Positions 33,701 through 45,358 are shown, counted from the first letter of the stretch. The stretch: 64,000 nt of DNA from Ramazzottius varieornatus (GCA_001949185.1 BDGG01000003.1:305612-369611), one strand, 5' to 3'. Program-made: numbers and translations. Notes: a model not told the origin generated them from the sequence alone.

Positions 33701-35468
33701 ATGAAGCTTCTACTGTGTGCTCTCCTGCTAGTTGCAGGTGCATCGGCTTTGAAGCGACAGACCGATTTCCTGGACGCCTTTCCCGAAAGCTGGTACGAGG
33801 AAGCCAAGAACGCCAAGGATGACGGCCTGCCGGATATCCCGCATTTCCTGGACGCAGATGAAGATTTGTCCCAGTACTTCGGCGATAGTTTGATGGCCAC
33901 CGGCCGCGGTAACAAAAACGTTCTGGAAGTGGCTGCTGAGAATGGAGCTACCATCTTTGTCAAAGCGGCGAAATTGGTCGGCCTGGAAGATGAGCTGTCC
34001 AACACAAGTAAGTTCAGTATGCAAGTGCATGACCCATGCTGCGGTCAACCTGGCGCATGCGCAGTCTTACGCGTCAGTGCGCATGACAGCTTGACCAGTG
34101 GTCCGATGCGCAATGTATCACCCTGTATGGAGTGTGACGTCATTCATCAGTTCATGGTGTTAATCAAGAATCAACCGATTACGCCGCTCTTCTGCAGACA
34201 ACATCACGGTCTTCATCCCCACCAACCGAGCTTTCCTTCGTCTGGATAAGCTCATCTACCTGTACTTCCTTCGCTACCCCATGCGTCTTCGAGCCCTCAT
34301 CCAGTACCACATGATCAATGGATCATTCCGCCTGGACAAGCTGAAGGACGACCGAAGCTACAACACCCGTTTGAGAAACTTGACGGCTCGATATGATGTG
34401 TACGGTCACGACCACAGCAACAGGACGGTAAGAAATTTCTTCGCGGAAATTCGCCTCGAGTTGGCTGACTAGCGGTTTGCTTTGTGTATCGTGCAGACTC
34501 ACGTCATTCAAGGGGCGCACATCAACTGTGAACAGCGCGACATGGATGCCTCCAACGGTGTGGTCCATTTCATCGACGACGTTATCCAGCGCATTTCCTA
34601 CTTCAGCAGCTACAAGGCCCTGTCTGGATGCCCGCAGTTCAGCACCCTTTTCGACGGTTTGGCTGTGGCTGGACTCACCGACAAGCTAAAGAGTGCGTTC
34701 CTGTTGTTGTTATAGATGGAAGAAGGAAATTTACCGATAGACAACCTTTGGTGTTTTCAGATGGTTCGCTGACCATCCTCGCCCCGACTGAGAAGGCTTT
34801 CCGACGCCTTCCTGAAGGCGTATGGGAGAAACTTATCAAGGACAAGAGCGCCTTGACCGGTAAGACATCTGATCCATTTTTTCATATTCGAAATTAGCTT
34901 AGAGAAAGTCTCGAAACTCTGCAAACAAACCCGAGAAGACTGGTCTTTGATCCAAGTGGCGCACGCTTTCAGCCTTACCGGCCGGAAGTGTACTGCTCTT
35001 GGAAAAGGACCTTGGCGAGTTGAATTGCCTATGGTTTAACTACTTCGAGTTTCGACTGAAAGTCGGAATTGCCGTGAAATACTCTGGAAAATTCACGGGT
35101 TATTTCTACAATTGTAGCTGTCCTGAGTATGCATGTTCTGAACAAGACCTACTTCGCACGAGGTTTCCGCGATAACGACGTTCTGCCTTCGCTGAACAAA
35201 CAGTCGACCGTGACCGTTCATGTTCGAGGAGACCGTACCGGTACGGACAGTACTTTTATTCATGTCGGAAGGTAAGGTAGACATCTTTCACTGACTTCGT
35301 CTTTCAGGTAAGGAAGCCAACTGCCGGAATTGCCGCTACGAAGTCTTCGTCAATGAAGCTAAGATCGTCTACTTTGACGGAGTGACAACCAGCGGAATCA
35401 TTCACGCCATCGATCGCGTCATGATCCCCAAAGGCTTGTTAGAAGAACTCACAGGTGAAACTGTGTAA
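33701..35468 (+). CDS. Secreted protein with two fasciclin (FAS1) domains
   Basis: Exons 33701-34007, 34198-34427, 34497-34692, 34761-34859, 35118-35240 and 35308-35468. Signal peptide MKLLLCALLLVAGASA. FAS1 domain 1 shows NITVFIPTNRAF, YHMINGSF, VIQGAHINCE and NGVVHFIDDVI. Domain 2 shows FSTLFDGLAVAGL, SLTILAPTEKAF, MHVLNKTYFARGF and GIIHAIDRVMIP. FAS1 proteins of this TGFBI/periostin type are extracellular-matrix adhesion proteins. The donor of exon 5 is set at 35240 (ACCG|GTACGG), because the stronger-looking GTAAGG at 35272 would bring in a stop. The end is either TAA at 35466-35468 or a further splice at GTGAAA. Intron 4 carries a family 1 palindrome. No membrane anchor is seen. Confidence 0.85.
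34951..35002. repeat. Intronic palindrome, family 1, copy F (fasciclin intron 4)
   Basis: Left arm CCAAGTGGCGCACGCTTTCAGCC intact in its core; right arm eroded (AAGTGTACTGCTCTTGG). Within the intron 34860-35117. Confidence 0.65.
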
Positions 35469-36002
35469 CGCGTCGAGTCTGCTGTACTCTGGTTCAAATA
35501 ACTTTCCGCTTCGCATGATATTCTGTTCTTTCTCTCTGGGTTGATTTCCTTCTTTCTGCTCGGGTACGCGTTGTGCTGTAATACTGTTTTCGTTTTATTG
35601 AATTTCGACTTTCAGCCTACAACGCAGTACTGATTTGGCTATTTACTTTCCGCGAGCAATCGACTTTTGCGTTGTGATAAAGTTGGCTTGCGTGTAAACA
35701 AAGGTGAATCAGTGACGAGGATCGCTTTCTGAACAGTTCTCGTTAGCCATACCACGAACTCACAGTACCGGTTCGACATGAACCTCCTTTGCAATCGGTC
35801 AGTTCTCTGCTGCTCTGCTAGAATTCGACGGAAATATTTAGTGGCGGGAATTACTTTGCGCTACCTTGCCGCCACCATTCAAGTTTCGTGAAAAAGCAAA
35901 GCTGGTTGGTTATAATATAGAATAGCATATGGTACATCAGTACTCTAATATGAACAGACATATATGCAACAAATGTTTTGAAAATAGGCCTTGGTTTTAC
36001 AG
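35469..36002. other. Intergenic stretch between convergent genes
   Basis: 3' flanks of the fasciclin gene and the minus-strand four-TM gene. No other feature seen. Confidence 0.4.
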
Positions 36003-36753
36003 TTATTTATCGAGGTACGTTGTTTGATAAGGCCTTCGAGGCTTGGTGGCGTTGTCGTTATCCACTTTCCGCACAATAATCGCAGCGGCCAGGCAGAAGA
36101 TGAACTCAAACACTGCTACAGCCATCATGGTGGCACCCATTATTTGAACGTGGTAGGCAGTCTCGCAATGTGGTGGGAAATAGTAAATCCATGGAGCCTA
36201 AAACCAGAAGTTTTGGTAGTGTGTTTCCGACGATATCAAAAGAGCCTCTGTTGGCTGAAGCGAATTTCTGGAAAAACTGTTCTTACGAATGGGAACTCGC
36301 AATCTTTGTAAAGGAATCCTTCCGGGTCCAGAATGCGCCAGCCGATGGCCAAGCCCAGCATGATCAGTGCAAGGACTGCCGACAGGATGTTCAGAAGGAT
36401 CACCCACAATAGCAACCGGTGATATCCAGGCGTCTCTGGGTCCTTCACTCCATGGACGATGCCGACAATCCCCGTGATGAGGAGGAACCCGCCAAGCCAA
36501 CATCCGGGTCCAAAGCGTCCCTCGAACTGTGTATTTAGTTGGTGATAATAGGACTGCATTATGAAACCTGTAACAAATCCGTCGTTTTAGCCACATCTAG
36601 CTAGACCTCGACGAAATTGAAAAAGCACAAAAAACCAGATTAAGCGAAATCAAATACAACGACATAAAATCACCCACATGCTATTTGAAGGATGATGAGC
36701 GATATTCCGAAGAAGCAATGGACCACACCGATGATCAGAGATTGGAACGACAT
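36003..36753 (-). CDS. Four-TM membrane protein (MS4A/CD20-like layout)
   Basis: Exons 36753-36678, 36567-36287 and 36197-36003 join in phase to 183 residues. Four hydrophobic helices are visible: SLIIGVVHCFFGISLIIL, WLGGFLLITGIVGIVHG, LLWVILLNILSAVLALIMLG and MGATMMAVAVFEFIFCLA. Short loops, a Cys/Phe/Pro-containing loop between TM3 and TM4, and a basic C-terminal tail resemble MS4A or related small tetraspan families, but no diagnostic motif fixes the family. The first donor (GCAT|GTGGGT) is the only nearby one keeping the frame. Function unknown; a plasma- or endomembrane protein is likely. Confidence 0.7.
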
Positions 36754-38926
36754 TTTGAAGATACAGAAAATTCACTTCCTAAGGACGATCCCGTGCTGCG
36801 GACTGAATGAATTCCCGAAGAAGTATGTCCAAGTCAATCAATCATACATTGCATTGGATGAGGCGATTGCTGCGGGTTTCGCGCGAACAGCAGTCGAAGT
36901 CTACGCGTTGGTTCTTGCAGAATATGTGAGACAATGGTCGGGTAAGTGAGGTGAGAACGATCCTTGCTTTGCGTATTTGGTATCGCCTTTATTAGCTTAG
37001 TAATAAAGTTGAGAATTCCGGTATCGCGTACGAGAAGCGTCAGCGGACTTATCTCTGGACTAGAACCAGGCAAAGCGAACTTATCTCGAGACTACGGAGG
37101 TGTGTAAACAATGAGCCATATGGAACAAATATTTGACAACTATCACCAGTTAGGGCATTTCGTACGACGCGATTCAAGCCGGCTGTAATGCAATTAATAC
37201 CCGACTACCAACAGTACCAATGCACAATATACGTATACTGTAGTCTGTATCGTACAAATTATTTTTTTTACAAATGCACTCGTCTCACAGAGGATTCTTG
37301 CTGTCCGCACGAAGGAGAACGCGCTTGTTCACATCAGGTCGTTTCACCGCCAAAACAAAGAACGTGGTGAAGCAAGGCTAAAGGAAGTTGTGTCAATCAA
37401 CAGCTAAAATAGTACACGAATTAACGCCTGATGTACTACGGCTTCAGTCCAGTCGAAGCGACTGTAGTTCAATCACCAGAAACGGTAGCAAAACGGAAGC
37501 ATCGAAAGTTGAAACTGAAAACCGGAAAAACAATATCCGTCGGTCGGCTACGGTTCGATGGGTGGTTAGTGTATGTTTCCTTCACCAGTACTCAGCTTCC
37601 GTAAACTTTTGCGAGAGCAACCTGCTCACGCTAGGAACAAGCCATGCTTCGTCGGTTTCCTTGTTGAACTCAAGTTTCAGTCCTTTCTCTTCCACGAATT
37701 TCAGAATCCGGGTCTTGCACGGCGCTATGTTCAACGTAAGTGATACTTCCGGCTTCATTAGGATGTTCACTGAAACGAATCGGTACTCGAGCTCCGGCCA
37801 TCCCACAAACGACAACAAGAAGAAAACCATTCTTGTGCCCCGACTTCCGTCGAAGCATCCTTCCGACATCCTACATCAAACATTAATAACCTAGTAATCA
37901 GACACAACGAGCATAAACCGATCCAGGTTCCGTCGATATTCCGTTCCTCAGGCTTTCGGACATACAGTAGTTTATGATTATCCTCTAGTCCGATTTGTCC
38001 TTCGTCCTTAGAAGAGAACGTATGGCGATTGGTGACTTACCGATAATCCAGAACTTCCTTTACCACACATAACAGTCCTCACGACGAGCTGTTTATGCCG
38101 CAAACGGTTGATTTAAAATTTGAGTTTGCTTGATCAACGGAAATTAGTCGTGAGTGAGGCAAAATTGTGTTTTTCGAAAGTCTCGGAAACGGGAGCGGAA
38201 ATGCGCGAGTTTTGCGGGGTAGGTTTGTAGGCAAACTTTGCCTCCTGGCTAAGTTGAAATTCATGGTTTTCTCTCTGGCTAGTCTCTGTCTTCCGTTATT
38301 CCCAACACGAATAGAGATCGAGGAGCCTGTACGCAAAACGGTATCTCGCAACGTGAAGCACTGTGCAGATAGAGATCAGCTGAGAAGTGAGAATTTGAAA
38401 TTTGGAGTCAAGTGTGCAGAGAATAATCCGTTTTCGCGTTCAAGATAAGCTACTCGAGGGCTGCTTATCTTGAAAGCGAAACTTCGTAATCCACTTTCAA
38501 GATCAACACAATCAACGGAGTTTTACGGCTTGTCGTGAGGAGGACTAATGGTGACTTCGCTTTTCGCTTGCGGGACGCGGGCTTGACAAATGTCCCGTTC
38601 ACGGAAGTTCCGGTAAACCGATATCTGCCTTTGCGCGAATCAGTTCGGTCGCACATCAAAAGCGTGTGATATCTTACGTACGTAAGAGTACGCATTTTAG
38701 TGATTTTACCAGGTCTTTATCGAAAGGTTTCAACTCTGAAAAACCGAAAGTGAAAACTTGAAAGGCCAAAACCATGCACAGGCGCTGCGAGATTTCAAAC
38801 CTGATTTCCGCTCCCTGAGTTGTAAAACGGAAAAATTTGTTCAAACTTATAAAAATACCGGAACGTTCTGGAAAGCTGAAACGACATAAAAGGAAGGGTT
38901 CAAACGATCAAAGACCAAACCATGCT
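36754..38926. other. Gene-poor stretch (2.2 kb)
   Basis: Contains one unrecognised minus-strand open frame at 37869-37582 (95 codons, MSEGCFDGSRGTRMVFFLLS at its start, preceded by an acceptor-like TTGATGTAG) which may or may not be an exon. Nothing else supportable. Confidence 0.3.
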
Positions 38927-41900
38927 CTACGCCATGTTGTTCCTTCGTGGCTTTTTGGCGTAAAAGACCTCATCCTCCGATTCGGTTTCATCATCGAACA
39001 CCTCTTCTTGCCGCAACGGCCTGAAGCCTTCGCGTGACGAGCGTCGTGGTCCGCCAATCAGGTTCGTGCCATCTTTGAGGGCTGGCTTGAAGCGGTAAAG
39101 CGTGTCCTTCCACCGTGACGCGGAAGACTGCCGATTGCGACGTACGCAGCAGTAGCCTAGTACCCCGCACAGTACGAGAGTGGGGACGATGAAGAAGGCC
39201 AGCATGAGGAAGGAGTATCCACCAACATCGGGCGAGAGTGGATTAGCAGCCAGCAGATTCAAGGAGGTAGAACTGCTGTTGTTGGATTTTGCTGCTGACT
39301 GTTTTTGATTCGTCAGTTTCGACACCACAGTTTTTTCCGATCCTACAAGAAAGGTAATCATCCATTGGGACATTCGGATCCTCGTTACCTCAAGTGGCGC
39401 ACGTATCCAGTCAAAGAAAACTGCGCGACGAGAGGTGACAATCCTTCCGAGATTATTTGCCGGCCTCTCGTTCAGCAAACGTACCTTTGAGATGGAACTG
39501 CTGGATATTTCCATTCAGTTCCACGACGAAAATGCACTTCTGATCCCGAGAAATAGACACTGCATGGGGTGAGGCCATCGGGGTACTCGGCGAGTTGACC
39601 ACTCCGATGGTTGTGCCTGTGGTGACATTAACCAGGATGGCTTGGACCGTGGTAAATTCTCCTGGAAGATCCGCAGCGCCATTGACCGCTACCATCAAAT
39701 CGCCTAAACAAACAAGGAATAACCGTTACTTTCCGCCTTGTCATGTTTCGCAGTCCCAGGCATTGATTGATAAACCGTATGGGCGAGCATTTCATGCACC
39801 TGCATACACTTGTACTGATAGCCTATTTGGATTGCTGTATGCAGGTACTGTAAATATTCGCTGCGTCCGCGCAGTACGTCATCGTACAAGTGAAGTACAG
39901 CCCCGGTCCAGTTTCACGGATTGCGCAACCCCCTACCGGGGTGCATCGTCACGTACGTGTACGTACTGCGCGGACGCAGGGAATATTCACAGTACATAAA
40001 AATCAGTCGCGCTAGACGAACGCATTCTCCTGCAGACAGCATCACTGCGACAGCTATGCAGTTTGATGTACGCAGGTGTATGCAAGTTCCTCACATGACA
40101 TCTGCTGGCTTCCTCCTTGTTATGTCCGTACCTGCAGTGTCGATAGCGAAGACTTTGAAGCCAAATTCCGGTACTTGATACAGTCTCAGAAACTGCAAGT
40201 TTTGCGTGTTGAACGCCTGGACCCTTCCGTTCTCGCGGTCGGCGATGAACAGAACACTCTCGTCGTCACTGAGCTTGATGTCGTGTGGAATCAAGAAGTC
40301 GGCCGGAGCTGGCTGGATGGATCCCATGAAGGCTAATGGGTTGTACTGCTGTTGACCAAAGTGGCTAATGTATCTTCCGTCCGGTGTGAATTTGATGACG
40401 CGGGAGTTGCAGTACCCGTCCGCCACGTAAAAGTCGCCGTTGGAATGAACGGCCACCATGGTGGGCTTACAGAAGTGCTGACCATCGTGGCCCGGCTGGA
40501 ACTGCGTACCTGCAGAACCAGATTGAAAATGAAACTGGGGACATATTTCTCGAAACCGTTACTGGAATACATACCAAGAGTAAGAGTTGGTTTGCCGTCG
40601 GCGAGTTTCATCACCTGGTGGAGTGCCACGTCGGTTACCCAAACGTCACCGGCTTTGTCCACTGTGATACCATGGGGCAAGTAGAACCTGCAAGAAGAAG
40701 GGTGATCGCTTGAGTCATAAGTGAATACGGAAAAACAACCGATAGCTCGGAAGGCAGTTTTATGGGCGTACATATTTTGCCCGAATTCTTTCTTGATGGC
40801 ACCGGTCTTTGCATCAACCACGATGATGGCGGCTTCCTGGATGGGTCCTTCTTGGATCTTGGTGTAAACGTTATCGAAACCAAAGGATGCACCGTCCCAT
40901 TGATGACTTCGACGGTTGAATATGTACCTGTCGAAAGCAAACACCAGCCTTAATTTCGAACGAACTGCGAGCCGGAAGTCGACCGGAAGTGAAATGATAC
41001 GACTTTACGCTTACACATTGTCATCAGTATGGTCTAATGCAATGCCAGAAACCTGTCCGAGCTTCCCCAGTTTGGCACTCCATCTCGCGACTTCCTCATA
41101 AACTATAAAACAAGGTGTCAAAACCTGACAAAAATACCAGCAATTGTTTTCTGAAATAATATGGCAAAAGTTGTTCTTACTGTATTTTGAGCTTGGTGAT
41201 TTCGGTTGCCCAACTACCACATTGTTTCCAGCCGGTTCGTCCATCTGGTGTCCATGTTCTTGTTCATGATGTTCTCCTTGATGTCCCAAATTATTCCCAT
41301 AATTACCGCCAATGGTCGGGTCCGGTCTTTTGGCAATGGTGATGCTGGTATCGAGCAGCTCGCCTTCCCTGCCCCTGCCTCGTTCAAAGTTCTCTCCCAA
41401 ATTCTCCATGCCCGGCCTTCGTCTTGGCAGCTTGATTTCGTTAGCAGCCACATCTTCCGGTAAAGTCTGTTTGAGAGTGACATTCGCTTCCGGCATGGGC
41501 ATCGGCGGCATCGTCGACGAGGTGGAGCCAGCCATTCCCGTCGCACCATGATGTTGATGACCCATGACTTCCGACGCCGGTAGCGGGATGGAAGCTTCGC
41601 GAGGCAGCTGGTAATCCATCAAGTTCATATCCACATCCGTGCATCCTTCTGCAAAGTTCATATAGACCTTGGACCAAATTAATACTATCAAAAATGAAGA
41701 ATATTCTATTTCACCTCGGACGGTGTTTCGGTCAGCGTAGTACATCATGTAAAAATTGCACATCTCGTCGTTGTGTGTCGGACCCATGATGGTAGGTGTG
41801 TTACGTGTGGTCGAATTGTAGACGCACCGAGCGCCGAGAATGGTTCCGGCCGTGATATTGTGAGGCTTGTCCATATGGTAGAAGGCTTGCGGGTTTTGTG

Positions 41901-43392
41901 GGCTCTGCTTGCCCAACAACGTCCATTTGCCTTCGTCCTGATCCTCGGGTTTCATGTACCAGCCGGAGATGACCGTACCGAGGCTATGCGCGTGAGTTCG
42001 GAAACCGAAAGGATGGATGACCAGGTTGTCGGTGTAACGACACATCACGTTAACATTGACCACTGTGGGAAAAACAAATGGAAATATCATAGACTATGAA
42101 AGCTCGGCGAATAAACTGGACAAACCTCCAAGTAGCGCACGCTTTCGGTGTTATTGGGTGTGAGCGTGCGCCACTTCGAAAAACGTGCAAGATTGTTTCC
42201 CCAAGTGGCGCACATTATTAGTGTTATTGGCTGCGGATGTGCGCCACTTGAAAAACCGAGCTTGTCGAGTTTGTTTGCCCAAGTCCCATATAGAGTCTCT
42301 TGATGATACTAGTTTAATGAGAAAGGGAGGGTTGTTACCGGGTGTCCGAGCAGGTATCCACTGGCCACCACCAGCCATGAGGAGGATGCCCGCCGCGTAC
42401 CGTCTCGGTTCGCTGGTAAGTATCATGGAAATGCCCGAGTTATCGTTGGTGACCACCGCGCTGTAATGGATTTGGATAAAGATGCCTTTGACATCCGTGT
42501 TCTGACCGATCTTGAAACCCACATCTGCGAAGAAAAAAGAGCAAAAAGTCAATTAGCGCTGTCCGACAGTCGTCTGCTCAATCTCAAGGTCGGCCGTCTT
42601 GAGACGCTGTTCGGAGGCGACCAACCATCGATGCGTCACACAAAGGCTGCTCAAAAATGTTTACCGTCGGGGAGTTGTAAAGAAGGAGCGTCCTTCGCCC
42701 AGGCATACAGAAACTTGGAAGCTCCTCCGCACGCAGCCTGCACTGGGTGATCGTTCAAACATTTCCAGGCGTTGTTGGCGCCTTGCGTCTTGACGGGATT
42801 CGAGCACCCGTATATCAGAATATGGTGAACTTGCTCAGCTGAGGCGTGTGGCACGTATTTCTCTAAAAAAGAAAAGTTCATCGTCATATCATAACATCCG
42901 GGAAGTTCATTGTCAGTAGGAATATTAGGTGACTACAATTGGCAACGATGCAGCCACGTGCGACTGTGTTCCCTGAACTGTACTCACGGCATGAAACACA
43001 AAAAATGAGTGTGACGTGACCGCCACATTTGCTTAAATCATTAGATTCATTGAGCATGATCTAGTAATATTCATGATGTCACACGCAGACGAGATCGGGC
43101 AGCCAACTTTTGGTCATTTTACGGTTTTTTCTCTTCAAATTCCACTTTAGCGAATTCGGGTCTTCCAGAACTCGCCATCTGGAATATACATCCAGGTATT
43201 GCACTTACTTATGTATCGAACATCGAAAGCCGTGTTAACTCCCATACAGTAATATTCATCTTCTGTGGTAGTATTAACATGAGGCATCCACAACGCAATT
43301 ACATCTTCTTCGTCTTTCGCGCTGAGTGATCGTTCAGCTACAACTCCACATATTCCCACCAGGATACACAACAGGATACATCTGAGAATCAT
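38927..43392 (-). CDS. PAM: Peptidylglycine alpha-amidating monooxygenase, PHM-PAL bifunctional
   Basis: Eleven minus-strand exons: 43392-43209, 42862-42665, 42524-42339, 42062-41715, 41648-41181, 41102-41015, 40927-40772, 40687-40575, 40510-40132, 39703-39485, 39342-38927; about 917 residues. PAM makes C-terminally amidated neuropeptides in the secretory pathway in two steps. Signal peptide MILRCILLCILVGICG. PHM half: copper-A site EQVHHILIYGC, FIQIHYSAVV, copper-B HTHAHSLG and the Met ligand in DEMCNFYMMYY. A His/Gly-rich linker follows (GHQHHGATG, GEHHEQEHGHQ). PAL half: GQVSGIALD, FYLPHGITVD, WVTDVALHQV, ADGYCNSRVIKF, IPHDIKLSDD, ADRENGRVQAF. Then a TM helix (FLMLAFFIVPTLVLCGVLG) and an acidic cytosolic tail. 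Exons 8 and 9 do not keep frame with canonical sites: donor at 40574 phase 1, acceptor at 40511 phase 0, a 1-nt conflict. The 66-nt intron 41714-41649 is stop-free and in frame. Confidence 0.92.
39389..39432. repeat. Intronic palindrome, family 1, copy G (PAM intron 10)
   Basis: Left arm TCAAGTGGCGCACGTATCCAG; right arm eroded (ACTGCGCGACGAG). Within the 142-nt intron 39484-39343. Confidence 0.65.
39798..39848. repeat. Intronic hairpin, family 2 (PAM intron 9)
   Basis: ACCTGCATACA and TGTATGCAGGT face each other across about 29 nt. A further half-copy GCAGGTGTATGC is at about 40070 in the same intron. Confidence 0.6.
39848..39993. mobile_element. 146-bp TA-flanked MITE in PAM intron 9
   Basis: Arms CTGTAAATATTCGCTGCGTC..GCGCAGTACG and CGTACTGCGC..GACGCAGGGAATATTCACAG are complementary over about 31 bp with a few mismatches, bounded on both sides by TA. 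Confidence 0.8.
42129..42177. repeat. Intronic palindrome, family 1, copy H (PAM intron 3)
   Basis: Arms CAAGTAGCGCACGCTTTC and GAGCGTGCGCCACTTCG around the loop GGTGTTATTGGGTG. First of two tandem palindromes in the intron 42338-42063. Confidence 0.8.
42201..42251. repeat. Intronic palindrome, family 1, copy I (PAM intron 3)
   Basis: Arms CCAAGTGGCGCACAT and ATGTGCGCCACTTGA are almost perfect, around a loop containing TGTTATTGGCTG. It lies 23 bp from copy H in the same intron, with GTTTG-type outer sequence on its far side. Confidence 0.85.
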
Positions 43393-44968
43393 GTTTTCAG
43401 AGATCGGGGGAAAACCGTCCGATGGGAAGCGGTAATTATACAGCAGATGGAAGCAGCTGGCTCACAAAATCAGCATAGCAATGATCACGTAACGTCTATG
43501 CTGCAGGTGGAAAATCGATGCCAAGTAAGAGCTGCTGCACTTTCTTCACCGATCGCACATACGTCGCAAACAGGTTTCCGAGAGGTATTCAGACAATGTG
43601 TGTGCGTTTTTTAGCCTCTCATCGTAGTAGTACCGCAATCAAATGAGAAGCACCTTGAACAGATACAGGTAGACTGATCATGAAGCAGACCCACTCGTAC
43701 ACATTTCTGTTTGTCTTTCAACGAGGATATGCAGCTCACACAATCAAGTTGCGCAGTGACGTCACGCGGCACACCCTGCACTAATCCGGCTCGTTCCGCT
43801 AGCAACGTCCGTTTCACGTGCTCTGTGGAACTTCGGTTCTCTTATCATGCTTTGATAACTTCCAGTTTGCTCAGGATTCCGAGTATTCCTTGTGCACACA
43901 AAACAACTCGCGTGCGCTGAGGTATCGAGTAAAAATCGCAGAAATGCACATGTAGGAGAGCGAACAAAATCTGAAGACTGGCCTCGTTCCTACTGTATGT
44001 GCCTATCACTAATACACTATCCGTGCCCTTCAGCCTCGTTCCCTTAGGTCTCCCATGCCAGTCCTGCCAGTGCTCCCTGTGACAAAGCTGTTTCGACGCA
44101 GTAGGTATCGACGGCCTGAAGTTTCGATGCATGAGTACGCAAGGCGAGATCACAAATTGCGACCTGTTTGCTCTTTCGTGATGTTATTTCGGTAGGGGAA
44201 TAAGGGAGTGCGGCATCCGGATGCACTAAGGTTCCCTCATGAGGGTAAGAAAGGCAATTTTTATGAGGTGTCGATAGGACGATATCCCTCTCCAGATACT
44301 ACGTGTTTTTTGCACAGTCACGGAACACCTTCGTGGCCATACGAAGGTGTTCCATACGAGCATACGCCGCAAAAGCGCGCTACTTGCATTGGGGCTCCCC
44401 ATCGAAGTCGGGAGCTTCACCGTGGAAGGAAAAAGCCACGCACCTCCCGTGTTTGCACAAAGACGTTTGTATCGTCCTGCATACACCACATCATTTGGGC
44501 ATTGCTACAGAAAACATATTTGGTCTAATTATGATGAGTAGCTGCAGTCCCGCCGATAAGCAGCCGATCTAGAGTTCAAGAATGCTAATATTAGGGGAGC
44601 CGGAAATTATCATAATTATCAGCGGTACAATGCGACCCGTGGCACGCTGACTAATTCAGACGTATCTGCCACAGTCTTCCGCCAAAGGCGACTGTACCGT
44701 ATCTGGACAAAACTTGTTCTAGAAATCCCATCAAATACATGACACACAAAGAATTGTTTAACATGACCGATACATCTGCAATGCAGTAGCCTCGCTCGGG
44801 TTACATCAAACGGCAGCAAAACCGTACCCTTATCACTGGAATGTGTTACAGTGGCCACCCACAACAGCATCAGGTACAGACAATTCCAATAAATATTAAA
44901 AGATATGTCTAGAGATCGAGAAATCAACCACATCTTTCATGACCTTGAGATGCGCATGTTTTGAGTCC
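43393..44968. other. Gene-free stretch downstream of the EGF gene / upstream of PAM
   Basis: No coding region recognised. PAM promoter should lie at the left end (minus strand). A strong perfect hairpin occurs at 44322-44353. Confidence 0.4.
44322..44353. repeat. Perfect 13-bp stem hairpin
   Basis: GGAACACCTTCGT, loop ggccat, ACGAAGGTGTTCC: a perfect 13-bp inverted repeat with a 6-nt loop in intergenic DNA. It lacks flanking pairing long enough to look like a microRNA precursor. Confidence 0.85.
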
Positions 44969-45358
44969 TCATCCATTCCTGTGAGACTCCATCCGCGACA
45001 TGGTAAGCTCGCATCGCTCTCCGCCGTGCCCGAGTGTGCATGTGCACGATCTCGTGGACAGCCCCGCCCTGTAGGAGCACTTTCCACCATTCGAACACCA
45101 GTCGCGCTCAGTACACGGTACCGATGTATCCCGAGCACGGTAGCCACGTTTGAAGCGAGGCTGAAGAGTGACGGTGTTGAAAGGAGGAAAGCTAGGGTCT
45201 TGTCCCAATACGGCTGAATCCCGTGGGTTAGCAGCACTGTAGCTGTTCTTTAGGTCAAGGTTGCCGTTAAGGTCGACAGATCTACAGTGACTAGCCACGA
45301 TACACAACAGCAGAATCATAACGACTAGCGGAAGCGGGTCGCCCGGACTGGTGGTCAT
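44969..45358 (-). CDS. Secreted EGF-like factor
   Basis: A single minus-strand exon of 129 residues. The N-terminus has a hydrophobic signal segment (PLPLVVMILLLCIVASHC). A dibasic furin-type site RFKR ends a propeptide-like stretch at about residue 70. One EGF module follows: C-x5-C-x5-C-x10-C-x-C-x8-C, seen as CTERDWC, SNGGKC and CTCTLGHGGERC. The spacing of the last four cysteines is that of EGFR ligands. Unlike most such ligands there is no TM helix after the module; it stops 12 residues later. It may be a soluble growth-factor-like signal. A likely 5' UTR acceptor (TTTATCGTAG) precedes the ATG, and a TATA box lies further upstream. The receptor cannot be inferred. Confidence 0.7.
   Translation of the reverse strand: MTTSPGDPLPLVVMILLLCIVASHCRSVDLNGNLDLKNSYSAANPRDSAVLGQDPSFPPFNTVTLQPRFKRGYRARDTSVPCTERDWCSNGGKCSYRAGLSTRSCTCTLGHGGERCELTMSRMESHRNG

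Noticed and set aside
36692-36949. Plus-strand open frame ending at a GTAAGTGAGG donor
   Set aside because: Its start is antisense to the TM1 exon of the four-TM gene, which is better supported by hydrophobicity and phase.
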